Shown: positions 42,505 through 51,583 of the stretch, one piece after another
How positions within the stretch are numbered: the stretch's first letter is position 1
Layout: each line of letters begins with the position of its first letter
From: JAWLBY01 sp041687455
GTDB taxonomy: Bacteria > Pseudomonadota > Gammaproteobacteria > Xanthomonadales > Xanthomonadaceae
Direction: 5' to 3'
Assembly: GCA_041687455.1 (NCBI GenBank)
Contig: JAWLBY010000012.1
Span: 62,001 to 126,000, forward strand
DNA length: 64,000 bases
Position numbers and translations under genes: made by a program
Notes under the pieces: generated by a model
Told to the model about the DNA's origin: nothing
Seen by the model: the letters and a program-made list of their open reading frames with translations, nothing else
Database searches by the model: none

Positions 42505-43509
42505 TCAGGCGGCCACGGCGACCTTGCGCACCAGATCGATGACCCGGTTCACGTAGCCCCATTCGTTGTCGTACCAGGCGTAGATCTTGACCTGGGTGCC
42601 GCCGGTCACGCGGGTCGATGCCGCATCGACGATGCTCGAGCGCGGATCGCCGCGAAAGTCGACCGAAACCAGCGGCTGCGTCTCGTAACCGAGGATGCCG
42701 GCCAATGCGCCATTGGCAGCGGCACGCAAGGCTTCGTTGACCTCGGTGACCGTCGTCGGTCGCTGCACTTCGAACACGCAGTCGGTCAACGATGCATTGG
42801 CCAGCGGCACGCGTACCGCGATGCCGTCGAGGCGACCGCGCAGCTCCGGAAAGATCTCGGCGATCGCGGTGGCCGAGCCGGTCGAGGTCGGGATCAGGCT
42901 TTCGCCGCAGGCACGCGCGCGGCGCAGGTCCTTGTGCGGCGCATCGAGGATCGTCTGCGTGTTGGTCAGGCAGTGGATCGTCGTGATGCTGCCGTGACGG
43001 ATGCCGAACTCGCCGTGGATCACCTTGACGACCGGCGCGAGACAGTTGGTCGTGCACGACGCGGCGCTGATGATCCGGTGCCGCGCCGGGTCGAAGCGGT
43101 CGTCGTTGACGCCGACCACGATGTCGAGCGCCCCCGGCTCCTTGACCGGCGCGGTGACGATCACGCGCGGCACGCCGCGATCGAGGTACGGCTGCAGCGC
43201 CGCCAGCTTGCGGAACCGGCCGGAGGCTTCGATGACGACGTCGCAGTCCGACCAGTCGGTATCGCACACGGCCGTGTTGCGGCTCACCGCGATGCGCTGC
43301 CCATCGATCGCAATCGCGGCATCCCCGGCCTCGGCCCGTCGCGACCAGCGGCCGTGGATCGAATCGAAGTTCAGCAGATGCGCGAAGGTCGCCGCATCGC
43401 CGGCCGGGTCGTTGATCCGGACGAACTGCAGGTCCCGCTCGCCCCAGCCGGCGCGCAGCGCCAGCCGTCCCATGCGGCCGAAGCCGTTGATGCCGATCCT
43501 GATCGTCAT
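42505..43509 (-). CDS. ArsJ-associated glyceraldehyde-3-phosphate dehydrogenase
   Basis: A 334-residue type I GAPDH. The NAD motif is IRIGINGFGRMGRLALRA, catalytic C152 is in SAASCTTNCLAP, and NEWGYVNRVIDL is near the C-terminus. Its position between arsR and arsJ marks it as the detoxification paralog rather than the glycolytic enzyme. It should use arsenate in place of phosphate to form 1-arseno-3-phosphoglycerate. The ATG at 43509 starts one base after the arsR stop codon, indicating coupling. Confidence 0.93.
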   Translation of the reverse strand: MTIRIGINGFGRMGRLALRAGWGERDLQFVRINDPAGDAATFAHLLNFDSIHGRWSRRAEAGDAAIAIDGQRIAVSRNTAVCDTDWSDCDVVIEASGRFRKLAALQPYLDRGVPRVIVTAPVKEPGALDIVVGVNDDRFDPARHRIISAASCTTNCLAPVVKVIHGEFGIRHGSITTIHCLTNTQTILDAPHKDLRRARACGESLIPTSTGSATAIAEIFPELRGRLDGIAVRVPLANASLTDCVFEVQRPTTVTEVNEALRAAANGALAGILGYETQPLVSVDFRGDPRSSIVDAASTRVTGGTQVKIYAWYDNEWGYVNRVIDLVRKVAVAA

Positions 43510-43510
43510 G

Positions 43511-43873
43511 TCACCCTCGTCGTTGCGGGCGCGCCGCGGCCGGCGCGCGTTGGCTGTCGTTGTCGAACGCTGGCGCGCAGCGGGCCGGGTCACCGCCGCA
43601 GCAGTCGTCGGTCAGGAACCCGACCAGCGACCGCAGCACTCCGGTTTCCGCCCGGTAGCGCACGTGACGGCCCTGCTGCTGCCCCGCGACCAGCCCGGCA
43701 TGGCTCAGCTCCTTCAGATGGAACGACAGCGTCGCCGGCGGAATGCCGAGCCGTTCGGCCACCACGCCAGCCACCAGTCCATCCGGTGCGTGCGTCACCA
43801 GCAGCCGGAAGATACGCAGGCGGCTGTCGTGGGCCAGCGCGGCAAGCGCGCGAAGGACGTCTGGCGTTTCCAT
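43511..43873 (-). CDS. arsR: ArsR-family arsenic-responsive repressor
   Basis: A 120-residue winged-helix repressor. The DNA-binding region is ERLGIPPATLSFHLKELSHAGLV (40-62), followed by the wing QQGRHVRYRA. Metalloid-binding cysteines are C91, C92 and C99 (DDCCGGDPARC), the C-terminal type seen in several proteobacterial ArsR proteins. As(III) binding should release it from DNA and induce arsR-gapdh-arsJ. The start ATG is preceded by ATGGAA. Confidence 0.92.
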   Translation of the reverse strand: METPDVLRALAALAHDSRLRIFRLLVTHAPDGLVAGVVAERLGIPPATLSFHLKELSHAGLVAGQQQGRHVRYRAETGVLRSLVGFLTDDCCGGDPARCAPAFDNDSQRAPAAARPQRRG

Positions 43874-43932
43874 GTTTCCATTATCGTCAAAAGATCATTG
43901 CAGTCACATGACACGCCCCACCGCGTCTGATT

Positions 43933-43949
43933 GATATCACTGTGATATC
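43933..43949. promoter_or_regulatory. Palindromic operator candidate for ArsR
   Basis: GATATCAC-T-GTGATATC, a perfect 8-bp inverted repeat in the 123-bp gap between divergent arsR (start 43873) and the SPFH gene (start 43997). ArsR operators are imperfect or perfect AT-rich palindromes of similar size. Confidence 0.5.
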
Positions 43950-43996
43950 TTTCAACCGCCGCGGCATGGCCCGGCCCGCCCCCGGAGAACAACGTC

Positions 43997-44860
43997 ATGA
44001 AAGAACTGCCCCTTCGCTCGGTCGCCGGCATTCCGGCCCTGGTCATCCATCTGCTGCTCGTGATCGGTGCCATCGCCGTCATGGTGCTGCTGGCCCGGGC
44101 CGGCTCGCCGATCGGCATCGGCGTATCGGTCGTCGTGCTCGGCGTGCTGCTCGGGATGTTCGCCGGCTACTACATGGTCGAGCCGAACCAGGCGGCGGTG
44201 CTGTCGCTGTTCGGCAAGTACGTCGGCACGGTCAAGACCGACGGCCTGCGCTTCAACAATCCGTTCTACAGCGTGCGCAAGGTGTCGTTGCGGGTGCGCA
44301 ACTTCGAAAGCGGACGACTGAAGGTCAACGAACTCGACGGCAGTCCGATCGAGATCGCCGCAGTGGTGGTCTGGCGGGTGGTCGACTCGGCCGAAGCGGT
44401 GTTCAATGTCGACGACTACGAGAGCTTCATGCACGTGCAGTCGGAAGCGGCGCTGCGCGCGATGGCGACCAGCTACCCGTATGACCAGCACACGCCGGAC
44501 CAGATCGCGCTGCGCAGCCACGCGGCCGAAGTCAGCGAGCATCTGAAGCAGCAGCTCGACGAACGCCTGACCACGGCCGGCATCGACGTGCTCGAAGCAC
44601 GGATCAGCCACCTCGCCTACGCGCCGGAAATCGCCCAGGCGATGCTGCAGCGGCAGCAGGCCAACGCGGTCGTCGCCGCGCGCGCCCGCATCGTCGAGGG
44701 TGCGGTCGGCATGGTGCAGATGGCGCTCGACGAACTGCGCAGCAACGGCGTGATCGAACTCGACGGGGAGCGTCGCGCGCAGATGGTCAGCAACCTGCTG
44801 GTCGTGCTGTGCTCGGACCGTGCGACGACACCGGTCGTCAACGCCGGCACGCTGTATTAG
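43997..44860 (+). CDS. SPFH/band-7 domain membrane protein
   Basis: A 287-residue protein with two N-terminal membrane segments (ALVIHLLLVIGAIAVMVLLA; IGIGVSVVVLGVLLGMFAGYYM) and a band-7 domain (EPNQAAVLSLFGKYVGTVKTDGLRF..., DGSPIEIAAVVVWRVVDSAEAVFNVDDYESF). The C-terminal helix holds MLQRQQANAVVAARARIVEGAVGM. Family members form membrane scaffolds; no specific role is known. The Arc-like gene that follows 18 bp later is its regular neighbour in other genomes. Confidence 0.9.
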   Translation: MKELPLRSVAGIPALVIHLLLVIGAIAVMVLLARAGSPIGIGVSVVVLGVLLGMFAGYYMVEPNQAAVLSLFGKYVGTVKTDGLRFNNPFYSVRKVSLRVRNFESGRLKVNELDGSPIEIAAVVVWRVVDSAEAVFNVDDYESFMHVQSEAALRAMATSYPYDQHTPDQIALRSHAAEVSEHLKQQLDERLTTAGIDVLEARISHLAYAPEIAQAMLQRQQANAVVAARARIVEGAVGMVQMALDELRSNGVIELDGERRAQMVSNLLVVLCSDRATTPVVNAGTLY

Positions 44861-44878
44861 CGCGACAACGCCGACGCG

Positions 44879-45076
44879 ATGAGCGAGAAGAAGGCCTACC
44901 CGCTACGGATCAGCGAACCGGTGCTGACCGCGATGCAGCGCTGGGCCGCCGACGACCTGCGCTCGCTCAACGCGCAGATCGAATACGTGCTGCGCGAGGC
45001 GCTGGTCCGTGCCGGCCGCCTGCGCTCGCCACCGGCGCCGCCGGTGATCGACGACGACGCCCCGCCGCAGCCCTGA
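44879..45076 (+). CDS. Arc-like ribbon-helix-helix protein
   Basis: A 65-residue protein. KKAYPLRISEPVLTAMQRWA followed by DDLRSLNAQIEYVLREAL is a ribbon-helix-helix fold of the Arc type, with a short Pro-rich tail. It could bind DNA as a dimer. It is 18 bp downstream of the SPFH gene and probably co-translated, so it may regulate this locus; alternatively it works as a partner protein. Confidence 0.82.
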   Translation: MSEKKAYPLRISEPVLTAMQRWAADDLRSLNAQIEYVLREALVRAGRLRSPPAPPVIDDDAPPQP

Positions 45077-45123
45077 ATCACCCGCGTTGCACCGCCAGCG
45101 GACGACGCACGAATCGGAACCCC

Positions 45124-46479
45124 ATGACACGCAAGCACTGGATCATTGCATTCGCCGCGATCACGACGCTGGCCGTGGTGCTGTTCATCTGGCTGGTCCG
45201 GCAACTGACCCCGCCGGTTGCCGAGCAGGGACCGCTCGACGAGCAGCACGCCGCAATCGCTGCGCGTTTTCTCGACCACCTCGACGCCGAGCGGTTCGAC
45301 GCCGCCCGCAGGATGCTCGATGCCGACGCAGCGGAAGCGCTGAGCGCCGACAAGCTGGCCGAGATCTGGACCGCGCTTCCGAAGCAGCTCGGCGGTCCCG
45401 CCACCCGCGGCGCGGCGCGCGGCGAGCGGATCGCCGGCCACTCGATCACGACGATTCCGCTGCAGTTCCCGAACATGGCTCTGGACGCACGGATCGGCCT
45501 CGATGCCGAGCAGCGCATCCACACATTCCGACTGGTGCCGGCACAGCAGCCTCGCGCAGCGGCGCCGCCGCCGGCCGACAGCGGCCTGCAGGAACGCGAA
45601 GTCAGCGTTGCGGGCCTGCCCGGAACGCTGACCCTGCCGGCGGGCACCGGGCCGTTTCCGGCAATCGTGCTGGTGCATGGCTCGGGCCCGCTCGACCGCA
45701 ACGAGACGATCGGGCCGAACCAGCCGTTCCGCGACCTCGCCCACGGCCTCGCGGCAGGCCGGATCGCGGTCTTGCGCTACGACAAGCGCACGCTGGCGCG
45801 TCCCGCCGACTTCGCCGACCGGATGTTCACCGTCGACGATGAAACGGTCGACGATGCAGTGGCCGCCGTGGCCTGGCTGCGCGCCGAGCCATCGATCGAT
45901 CCGCGCCGGGTCTTCCTGCTCGGCCACAGCCTCGGCGCTCTGATGGCGCCACGGATCGCGCAGCGGGCGCCGGACCTCGCCGGCCTGGTGCTGCTCGCGG
46001 CGCCGGCACGGCCGCTCGACGAGATCGTGCTCGAGCAGATCGCCTACATCGCCGATCTCGACGGCCAACGCAGCCCGGAGGAGCAACAGGCGATCGATGC
46101 CACGCGCGAGGCCGCCGCGGCGCTGCACGCCGCGCTCGACGGCGACGGTCCCGCGGCCACCCCGTCACTGCTCGGATTGCCGATCGGCTACTGGCGTGAC
46201 CTTCTCGACTACGATCCGGTGACGACCGCCGCGGCGCTCCCGCAGCCGATGCTGGTCCTGCACGGCGGCCGCGATTACCAGGTCACACTGGCCGACTTCG
46301 AACGCTGGCGCAGCGCGCTGGCCGAGAACGATGGGGTCCGTCTGCAACTCTACCCGGCGATGAACCACCTGTTCGCTGCCGGCGACGGGCAGTCGTCGCC
46401 GGACGAATACCTGCGTCCTGCCGCGGTCGACGCGGCGGTCATCGCCGACATCGGTGGCTGGATCGATGCGCAGCGCTGA
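45124..46479 (+). CDS. Membrane-anchored alpha/beta hydrolase with DUF3887-like N-terminus
   Basis: A 451-residue protein. One N-terminal membrane helix (IIAFAAITTLAVVLFIWLV) serves as a signal anchor. A DUF3887-like cystatin/NTF2-type region covers about 40-135, and an alpha/beta-hydrolase fold follows, with LVHGSGPLDRNE and nucleophile S269 in GHSLG, acid D384 (HGGRDYQV) and base H415 (AMNHLF). It is probably an esterase or peptidase-like hydrolase; the substrate is unknown. Its stop overlaps the next gene. Confidence 0.88.
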   Translation: MTRKHWIIAFAAITTLAVVLFIWLVRQLTPPVAEQGPLDEQHAAIAARFLDHLDAERFDAARRMLDADAAEALSADKLAEIWTALPKQLGGPATRGAARGERIAGHSITTIPLQFPNMALDARIGLDAEQRIHTFRLVPAQQPRAAAPPPADSGLQEREVSVAGLPGTLTLPAGTGPFPAIVLVHGSGPLDRNETIGPNQPFRDLAHGLAAGRIAVLRYDKRTLARPADFADRMFTVDDETVDDAVAAVAWLRAEPSIDPRRVFLLGHSLGALMAPRIAQRAPDLAGLVLLAAPARPLDEIVLEQIAYIADLDGQRSPEEQQAIDATREAAAALHAALDGDGPAATPSLLGLPIGYWRDLLDYDPVTTAAALPQPMLVLHGGRDYQVTLADFERWRSALAENDGVRLQLYPAMNHLFAAGDGQSSPDEYLRPAAVDAAVIADIGGWIDAQR

Positions 46480-47026
46480 GCGCAACTTCGCGCTGACGCC
46501 GCCGGGCAAGCGGGCCTGGATCAGCCTGATCGGCCTGATGATCGCGTTGCCGCTGCTGCTACTGGCAGCCGTCGCCAGTGGCACGCTCCCCGGCAGCGAC
46601 GCGATCCGGACGCTGCTGCTGGTGTCGTCGATCACGATCGCGGCCGCATTGGCGATCGGCCTGCTGATGCGGCGCCGTTCGGTCGAATTCGACGGCAACC
46701 GGCTGTGGCTCCGCGCCGCGTTGTACACGCAGTCGATTCCGCTCGGCGAGCTGGATCCGGAAGCGGCGCGGATCGTCGATCTCGACGAGCGCACCGAACT
46801 GAAGCCACGCCTGAAGACCAATGGCGTCGAGCTGCCCGGATTCGTTGTCGGCCACTACCGGGCGGCCGGCGGCACCCGGCTGTTCGCGATCGTGACCGAC
46901 CGCCGTCGGGTGCTGGCCTTGCCGGAACATGGCGGCCGGGTGCTGCTGCTGAGCCTGGCTCGCCCGCAGTCGCTGCTCGACGCGCTGCGCGCCTCGCCAC
47001 CGGCAGCGACCGCCCGCATCCGCTGA
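46466..47026 (+). CDS. Two-TM membrane protein with PH-like domain
   Basis: A 186-residue protein. Two hydrophobic helices (LIGLMIALPLLLLAAVASG; AIRTLLLVSSITIAAALAIGLL) are followed by a bacterial PH-like beta-rich domain (SVEFDGNRLWLRAALYTQSIPLGEL ... VVGHYRAAGGTRLFAIVTDRRRVLALP). The ATG at 46466 lies inside the end of the hydrolase gene. Function unknown; proteins with this layout are widespread inner-membrane proteins. Confidence 0.7.
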   Translation: MRSAERNFALTPPGKRAWISLIGLMIALPLLLLAAVASGTLPGSDAIRTLLLVSSITIAAALAIGLLMRRRSVEFDGNRLWLRAALYTQSIPLGELDPEAARIVDLDERTELKPRLKTNGVELPGFVVGHYRAAGGTRLFAIVTDRRRVLALPEHGGRVLLLSLARPQSLLDALRASPPAATARIR

Positions 47027-47073
47027 GTGCGGCGGGCACCGTCGGCGCCGCGCCGAGTTGCTAAGCTGCGCCG

Positions 47074-47943
47074 ATGAAGTCGTCGCGAATCCGCCTGCTG
47101 AATGCCACCGAAGTCGACGCGGTGCCGACCGGCATGCTGTCGGCGCGGCGCAATCCGCACGCCCGGCAACTGGCCCGCGCAAGCTGGCTGTTGCGGCGCA
47201 AGCGCGATGGCCGATTCCTCGCAACGCTGGCCGCAAGCGGCGGCCGGCACTGGCTGCAGCCGTTCGACGACCAGGCCGCAGCAATGCAACCGGCCGTCGA
47301 CGAACTGCTGGCGATGCTCGGCCTCGAATGCCGCCACCGGCTCGGACGCGGCACGCCGCAGCCGCTGCACCGCGTACCGCCACGCCGGCAGGCGTTGCCG
47401 AGCGCCGAGGCGATGCTGCGCCCGCTGCTGCGGATGCTCGCCGAGCTCGGCGTCGATCCATGGGACTACCGGGCCCGCACCGATCTGCCGCTGCTGCTCG
47501 AGCCGCGCCTGCTGAGTCCGGCCGGACGCGACCGCTACGGCCGTCCGCTATGGTTGACTGACGCCTGCGCCGATGCCTGGCTGCAGATGCGGCATGCCGC
47601 TGCCGATGACGGCATCGTGCTGGAAGCGATCTCCGGTTTCCGCAGCTACGCCTACCAACACGGCATCTTCCGCCGCAAACGCGCGCGCGGACTCGACCTG
47701 GCCGAGATCCTCGCCGTCAATGCGGCGCCCGGCTTCAGCGAACATCACAGCGGCCGCGCGCTCGACATCGGCACGCCCGGCGAGCCGCCGGCCGAGGAGA
47801 CGTTCGAGAAGACCGCCGCGTTCGGCTGGCTGTCGGCGCGCGCAGCGGGGTTCGGATTCCGGCTCAGCTTTCCGCGCGACAACCCGCACCGCATCGTCTA
47901 CGAGCCGTGGCACTGGTATTACGCCGGCGAGCCGACGCGCTGA
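47074..47943 (+). CDS. VanY-type D-alanyl-D-alanine carboxypeptidase (M15) with N-terminal extension
   Basis: A 289-residue zinc peptidase. The M15B motifs are S-x-HxxxxxxD (H225/D231 in SEHHSGRALDIG) and E277-x-x-H280 (YEPWHWYY). The substrate-binding GFRSYAYQ segment is also present. Residues 1-150 form an unassigned extension with a basic segment (LARASWLLRRKRDGRFLATL). No signal peptide is visible, which is odd for a peptidoglycan-trimming enzyme; export may use another route, or the enzyme may act on cytoplasmic peptides. Confidence 0.85.
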   Translation: MKSSRIRLLNATEVDAVPTGMLSARRNPHARQLARASWLLRRKRDGRFLATLAASGGRHWLQPFDDQAAAMQPAVDELLAMLGLECRHRLGRGTPQPLHRVPPRRQALPSAEAMLRPLLRMLAELGVDPWDYRARTDLPLLLEPRLLSPAGRDRYGRPLWLTDACADAWLQMRHAAADDGIVLEAISGFRSYAYQHGIFRRKRARGLDLAEILAVNAAPGFSEHHSGRALDIGTPGEPPAEETFEKTAAFGWLSARAAGFGFRLSFPRDNPHRIVYEPWHWYYAGEPTR

Positions 47944-48091
47944 CCGTCTGTTTCGGAACGATCGTTCGCGATCGAACTTCAAGTCGCGCGCCCGGCGCAG
48001 AGTCGACCTGACCCCAGCAGATCGGACCGCTCCCTTGCCGCGACCGGCCATCCGTGGCGGCGTCCGGAAGCTTGATCTTCGTCGTGTCGCT

Positions 48092-48457
48092 TCAGTCGCG
48101 CTGCGAGCGCAACAGCAGCAACGCGGCGGCCAGCCAGGCGACGATCAGCAGTGCACCGCCGGCCGGAGCAAGCCGTGTCGATGCGCCGAACAGCGCCGCC
48201 CCGATCAGGCTGCCGGAGAACAGCAGCGTGCCGGCCAACAGGCCGCAGCCGACCGCGAAGCCGAATGCGCCGGACAGCGACCGGCGCAACGCGATCAGGC
48301 CGAGCCCGTGCAGGAACAGGTACAGCGCGGCGGTATCGAGCCGCGACCGCGCCGCGACATCGGCCGCGTGTGCGGCATAAGCGCCGAGTCCAACCGCGAC
48401 GGCGCAGAACAGCGCCCCAGCGGCGCTCGGCACGGCAGCTTTCAGTTCCCGGCGCAT
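48092..48457 (-). CDS. DUF423 family membrane protein
   Basis: A 121-residue, four-helix membrane protein with AAGALFCAVAVGLGAYAAHA, YLFLHGLGLIAL and GSLIGAALFGASTRLAPAGGALLIVAWLA, matching DUF423 (YgdD-like). The start at ATG 48457 is supported by TGGAG 5 nt upstream; a GTG two codons earlier is possible. It converges with the VanY gene; the 148 bp between them show a GATCG-rich weak palindrome only. Confidence 0.88.
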   Translation of the reverse strand: MRRELKAAVPSAAGALFCAVAVGLGAYAAHAADVAARSRLDTAALYLFLHGLGLIALRRSLSGAFGFAVGCGLLAGTLLFSGSLIGAALFGASTRLAPAGGALLIVAWLAAALLLLRSQRD

Positions 48458-48505
48458 GTGCACTCCACTACAGCGGCGGCGGAGTCAGCCGCCGTCGCCG
48501 GATCG

Positions 48506-49717
48506 TCAGGTTTTCGGCTTCAGATACGCGTCGAGATCGCGGTTGAGGTTGCCTGCCTTGAAGCCCGGCAGGATGAACACGCGACCGGCGAAGCGTGCAT
48601 CGAGCGTATCGACCTCGTCGCGCAGCGCCTGCAATCGCTGTTCGCGATCGGCGGCCGGATCGGTCACCGCCAGCGGTGCGGCCGGGGCCAGTTCCTCGCT
48701 GGTGTCCGCTGCGGTCGCCGGCGGCGGTTCGACGTCGGTCGCCGCCGGTTCCGGTTGGCCGCCATCGCCGGGCTGCGCTGCCTGCCAGCTCGCAGCCGAC
48801 TCGGCCTGCTGCGTGTCGATCCAGCGCGCGGCCTGTGCATCGTCCAGCGCAGCGTCCAGCCGGGCGTAGGTGTGGCCGTCGAGCTGCCAGCTCTCGAGCT
48901 CGATCCGAAGTCCCTCGCGGGTGAGAAAGCGGCTGTGCCGCACCGCATCCGGCGCAACGACCGCGTCGGTCGGCAGCACATCGTCGAAGCGCAACGCCGA
49001 CAGCAGACCGGCGGTCGAATCGGCGACGAACTCGCTGGCCTGTTCGCGACCGCGCGGCAGGCCGAGCAGGCGGAAGTCGCCGGCGGCGTCGTCGGTGCGA
49101 CCGATCGCGATCGCCGGACCCTGCTCCGGCTGCACGTCGACCCGCTCGATCCGCTCGACACCGATGTCGGTCAGTTCGCGCTGCAGCCACAGCTCCGGCT
49201 TCTTCTCGACCGTGACCGCACGGTCGAGCAACCAGCTCTCGGCCGCGTCGGCGACCCGTGCGTAGCTGCCGCCGGACGGCTGGCGATCGCCGATGATGAT
49301 GCGCCACTGCGCATCGCCAGCATCGATCTCGACCCGCACACCGCTGGCGTCGGCGGCCGCCACGTCCTCGACGCCGAGCCGCGCATGGCGCTCCGGATTG
49401 GCCGTCTTCGGTTCGATCCGGCGCGCCTCGGCGAGCGCCAGCAGCAGTTCGCGCAGACGCACGGCGTCGACCGGATAGTCGTTGCGCTCGGCCAGCACCC
49501 ATTGCTGCGCGCGGCGCTCGATCGTCGCCAGCGTGGCTGCGCCGGCCCCGACCAGACGCACGCGCTCGACGTCGTTCAGCCGCGCCGACAAACCGGCTGC
49601 CAGCGGCGACTGCATTTCGGATGTCTGTACCGGCCTCCGCTCGCCGGCCAGCCACAACGCCAGCGCGAGCAGACCGATCGCGACGACGGCGAGGGAAATC
49701 AGGCGCCCGGCGTTCAT
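48506..49717 (-). CDS. DUF4340 protein of ABC system
   Basis: A 403-residue protein with one N-terminal membrane helix (LISLAVVAIGLLALALWLAG) and a large extracytoplasmic DUF4340 region, including WVLAERNDYPVDAVRLRELLLALAEARRIE and LRFDDVLPTDAV. A low-complexity Pro/Ala/Glu-rich stretch lies near 325-360. It overlaps the GldG-like gene by 4 bp and is the last of four coupled genes. DUF4340 proteins regularly accompany GldF/GldG-like transporters; the cargo is unknown. Confidence 0.88.
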   Translation of the reverse strand: MNAGRLISLAVVAIGLLALALWLAGERRPVQTSEMQSPLAAGLSARLNDVERVRLVGAGAATLATIERRAQQWVLAERNDYPVDAVRLRELLLALAEARRIEPKTANPERHARLGVEDVAAADASGVRVEIDAGDAQWRIIIGDRQPSGGSYARVADAAESWLLDRAVTVEKKPELWLQRELTDIGVERIERVDVQPEQGPAIAIGRTDDAAGDFRLLGLPRGREQASEFVADSTAGLLSALRFDDVLPTDAVVAPDAVRHSRFLTREGLRIELESWQLDGHTYARLDAALDDAQAARWIDTQQAESAASWQAAQPGDGGQPEPAATDVEPPPATAADTSEELAPAAPLAVTDPAADREQRLQALRDEVDTLDARFAGRVFILPGFKAGNLNRDLDAYLKPKT

Positions 49718-51570
49718 GCGTGCTGCTCCTTCCGGCGGCGGATCCGCCACCATGCGACAGCGGCAACCGCCAGCGTCAGCAGCAGCGGCATCACGATGAT
49801 GTTGATGAACTTCAGTCGTGCGCCGAGCGCCTGGATATCGGCATCGAGCTGTCGCCGCACCTGCCGCAGTTCGGTCCGGATCCGTACTTTCTCCTGCTGG
49901 AAGCGCTGCAGCGCCGTCTGCTGCTCCGGAGTCAGGATCGCCGAGCTCTGGTCGGCGCGACTGCGCTGCAGATCGGAGAGCTGACGCTCGGTCTCGGCAA
50001 GTTCGGCCTGCAGTTCCTGCTCCTTCTGCCGGAAGCGCTCCTCGGCGCCGCGTCGCAGCGCCTCGACCGTCGTGAACGGACGCGACGAGCGGGCCCGCGT
50101 CCGCACCGCGATCAGCTCGGCACTACCGACCAGGTTGTCGACCGAATTGATGATGAAATCGCCGTTGTTGGCGAACGCATTCAACAGCCGCTGGCCGAAG
50201 AACTGCTGCACCTGCACCCACAACCGGTCGGCCAGCAGATCGGTATCGGCGATCAGCACGATGTTCGCCTCGGCGTTGCTTTCGCTGCGATGGGCGTCAC
50301 CGCCGCGCTCCGGGAACGCGGTCTTCAGCATGCCGGTCAGCCGCGCGGCCAGCACATAGCGCTCGCCGGTCGGCGTGAAGCCGTCGTACAACCGGACCGG
50401 ATCCGGCACGAAGCGCACGCTGTCGGCGCCGATCAGCGCGGCATTGGCGGAGCTCTGCGCCAGCGGCTCCATCGTCACCGTTGCATCGTCGGCCAGCATG
50501 AAGTGGCCGGCAGTGGACAGGTTGACCGATTCGAGCTGGGCCGAGATCACGTCCTGCTGATTCAGCACCTGCGGCCCGAGGCCGAGAATCGCCAGATGCC
50601 GCACCGGCGGCTGCTCCGGACGCGGCTGCACCTGCAGTGCGGCCTCGGCATCGAGCACGACCTGGTCGGGATCGAAACGAACGCCCCAGGCATCGAACAG
50701 GCGGGCGAGGTTCGACGACTTCGACTCGAACATCGCCTGGCTCGGATCGGCGCCCGGGGAGGTCGCCGTTTCGGCGTGCGGATCGACCAGCACCAGCAGG
50801 CGGCCGCCGCCGAGCACGAACTGGTCGATCGCGTAGAGCTGGTCGTCGTTGAGGTCATGGGGATGGACCAGCACCAGCAGTTGCAGATCCTCGTCGAACG
50901 TGGTCGCGGCCGGATCGATGCGACGGATGTCGAACAGGTTCTGCAACTCGCCGTAGACGACCCAGCCTTCGGTCGGCGTGCCGCGCTGCGGATCGAAGCC
51001 GGGTCCGATGTCGAGCGTGGACAGCACGCCGACCACCGGCCGATCCTCGCCGGAAAGGCTCGAGATCAGCTTGGCGATGTCGTATTCGAGAAAGTCTTCC
51101 TTGTCCGGCTGGAACACCGGAATGATGACCTGACCGTCGGTCGCATCGGTGCCGGCGAGGCCGAAGAACAGCGAACTGCCGTTGCCGAGCGGGATCGGCT
51201 GCAGGCCGAACGCGGTGGCGCGGTCCTCCTCCTCGGAGAACGGCAACGGATCGACCACTTCGAGCCGCACCTTGCCGCCCGATTCGGCTGCGATCTCTTC
51301 CAGCAGCTCGCGCACGCGGATCGCATAGGTGCGCAACTGCGGCAGGTTCTGCGCTGCCTGGTCTGAAAAATAGAAGTACAGGTTGATCGGTTCGTCGAGC
51401 TTGTCGACCACTGCGCGCGTGCCGTCGGACAGCGTGTAGAGTCGATTCGCGGTCAGATCGATCCGGGCACCGCGCAGCAGCACGCCGGACAGCACGATCA
51501 GCGCAACGAAGATCACGGCGGTGATCGCCAGGGTCGAGCCCGCCAGGGCCCGGCGATGGAACGCATTCAT
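49714..51570 (-). CDS. GldG-like ABC-associated membrane protein
   Basis: A 618-residue protein with an N-terminal membrane helix (STLAITAVIFVALIVLSGVLL), the GldG-type domain (RIDLTANRLYTLSDGTRAVVDKLDEPINLYFYFS, ... LVLVHPHDLNDDQLYAIDQFVLGGGRLLVLVDPHAE), a long coiled coil (about 515-580) and a C-terminal membrane helix (IIVMPLLLTLAVAAVAWW) with a basic tail. Members pair with an ABC-2 permease. A gliding role is not implied in this lineage. It starts 13 bp after the permease stop. Confidence 0.9.
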   Translation of the reverse strand: MNAFHRRALAGSTLAITAVIFVALIVLSGVLLRGARIDLTANRLYTLSDGTRAVVDKLDEPINLYFYFSDQAAQNLPQLRTYAIRVRELLEEIAAESGGKVRLEVVDPLPFSEEEDRATAFGLQPIPLGNGSSLFFGLAGTDATDGQVIIPVFQPDKEDFLEYDIAKLISSLSGEDRPVVGVLSTLDIGPGFDPQRGTPTEGWVVYGELQNLFDIRRIDPAATTFDEDLQLLVLVHPHDLNDDQLYAIDQFVLGGGRLLVLVDPHAETATSPGADPSQAMFESKSSNLARLFDAWGVRFDPDQVVLDAEAALQVQPRPEQPPVRHLAILGLGPQVLNQQDVISAQLESVNLSTAGHFMLADDATVTMEPLAQSSANAALIGADSVRFVPDPVRLYDGFTPTGERYVLAARLTGMLKTAFPERGGDAHRSESNAEANIVLIADTDLLADRLWVQVQQFFGQRLLNAFANNGDFIINSVDNLVGSAELIAVRTRARSSRPFTTVEALRRGAEERFRQKEQELQAELAETERQLSDLQRSRADQSSAILTPEQQTALQRFQQEKVRIRTELRQVRRQLDADIQALGARLKFINIIVMPLLLTLAVAAVAWWRIRRRKEQHA

Positions 51571-51583
51571 CCGGGGGCTCCTC

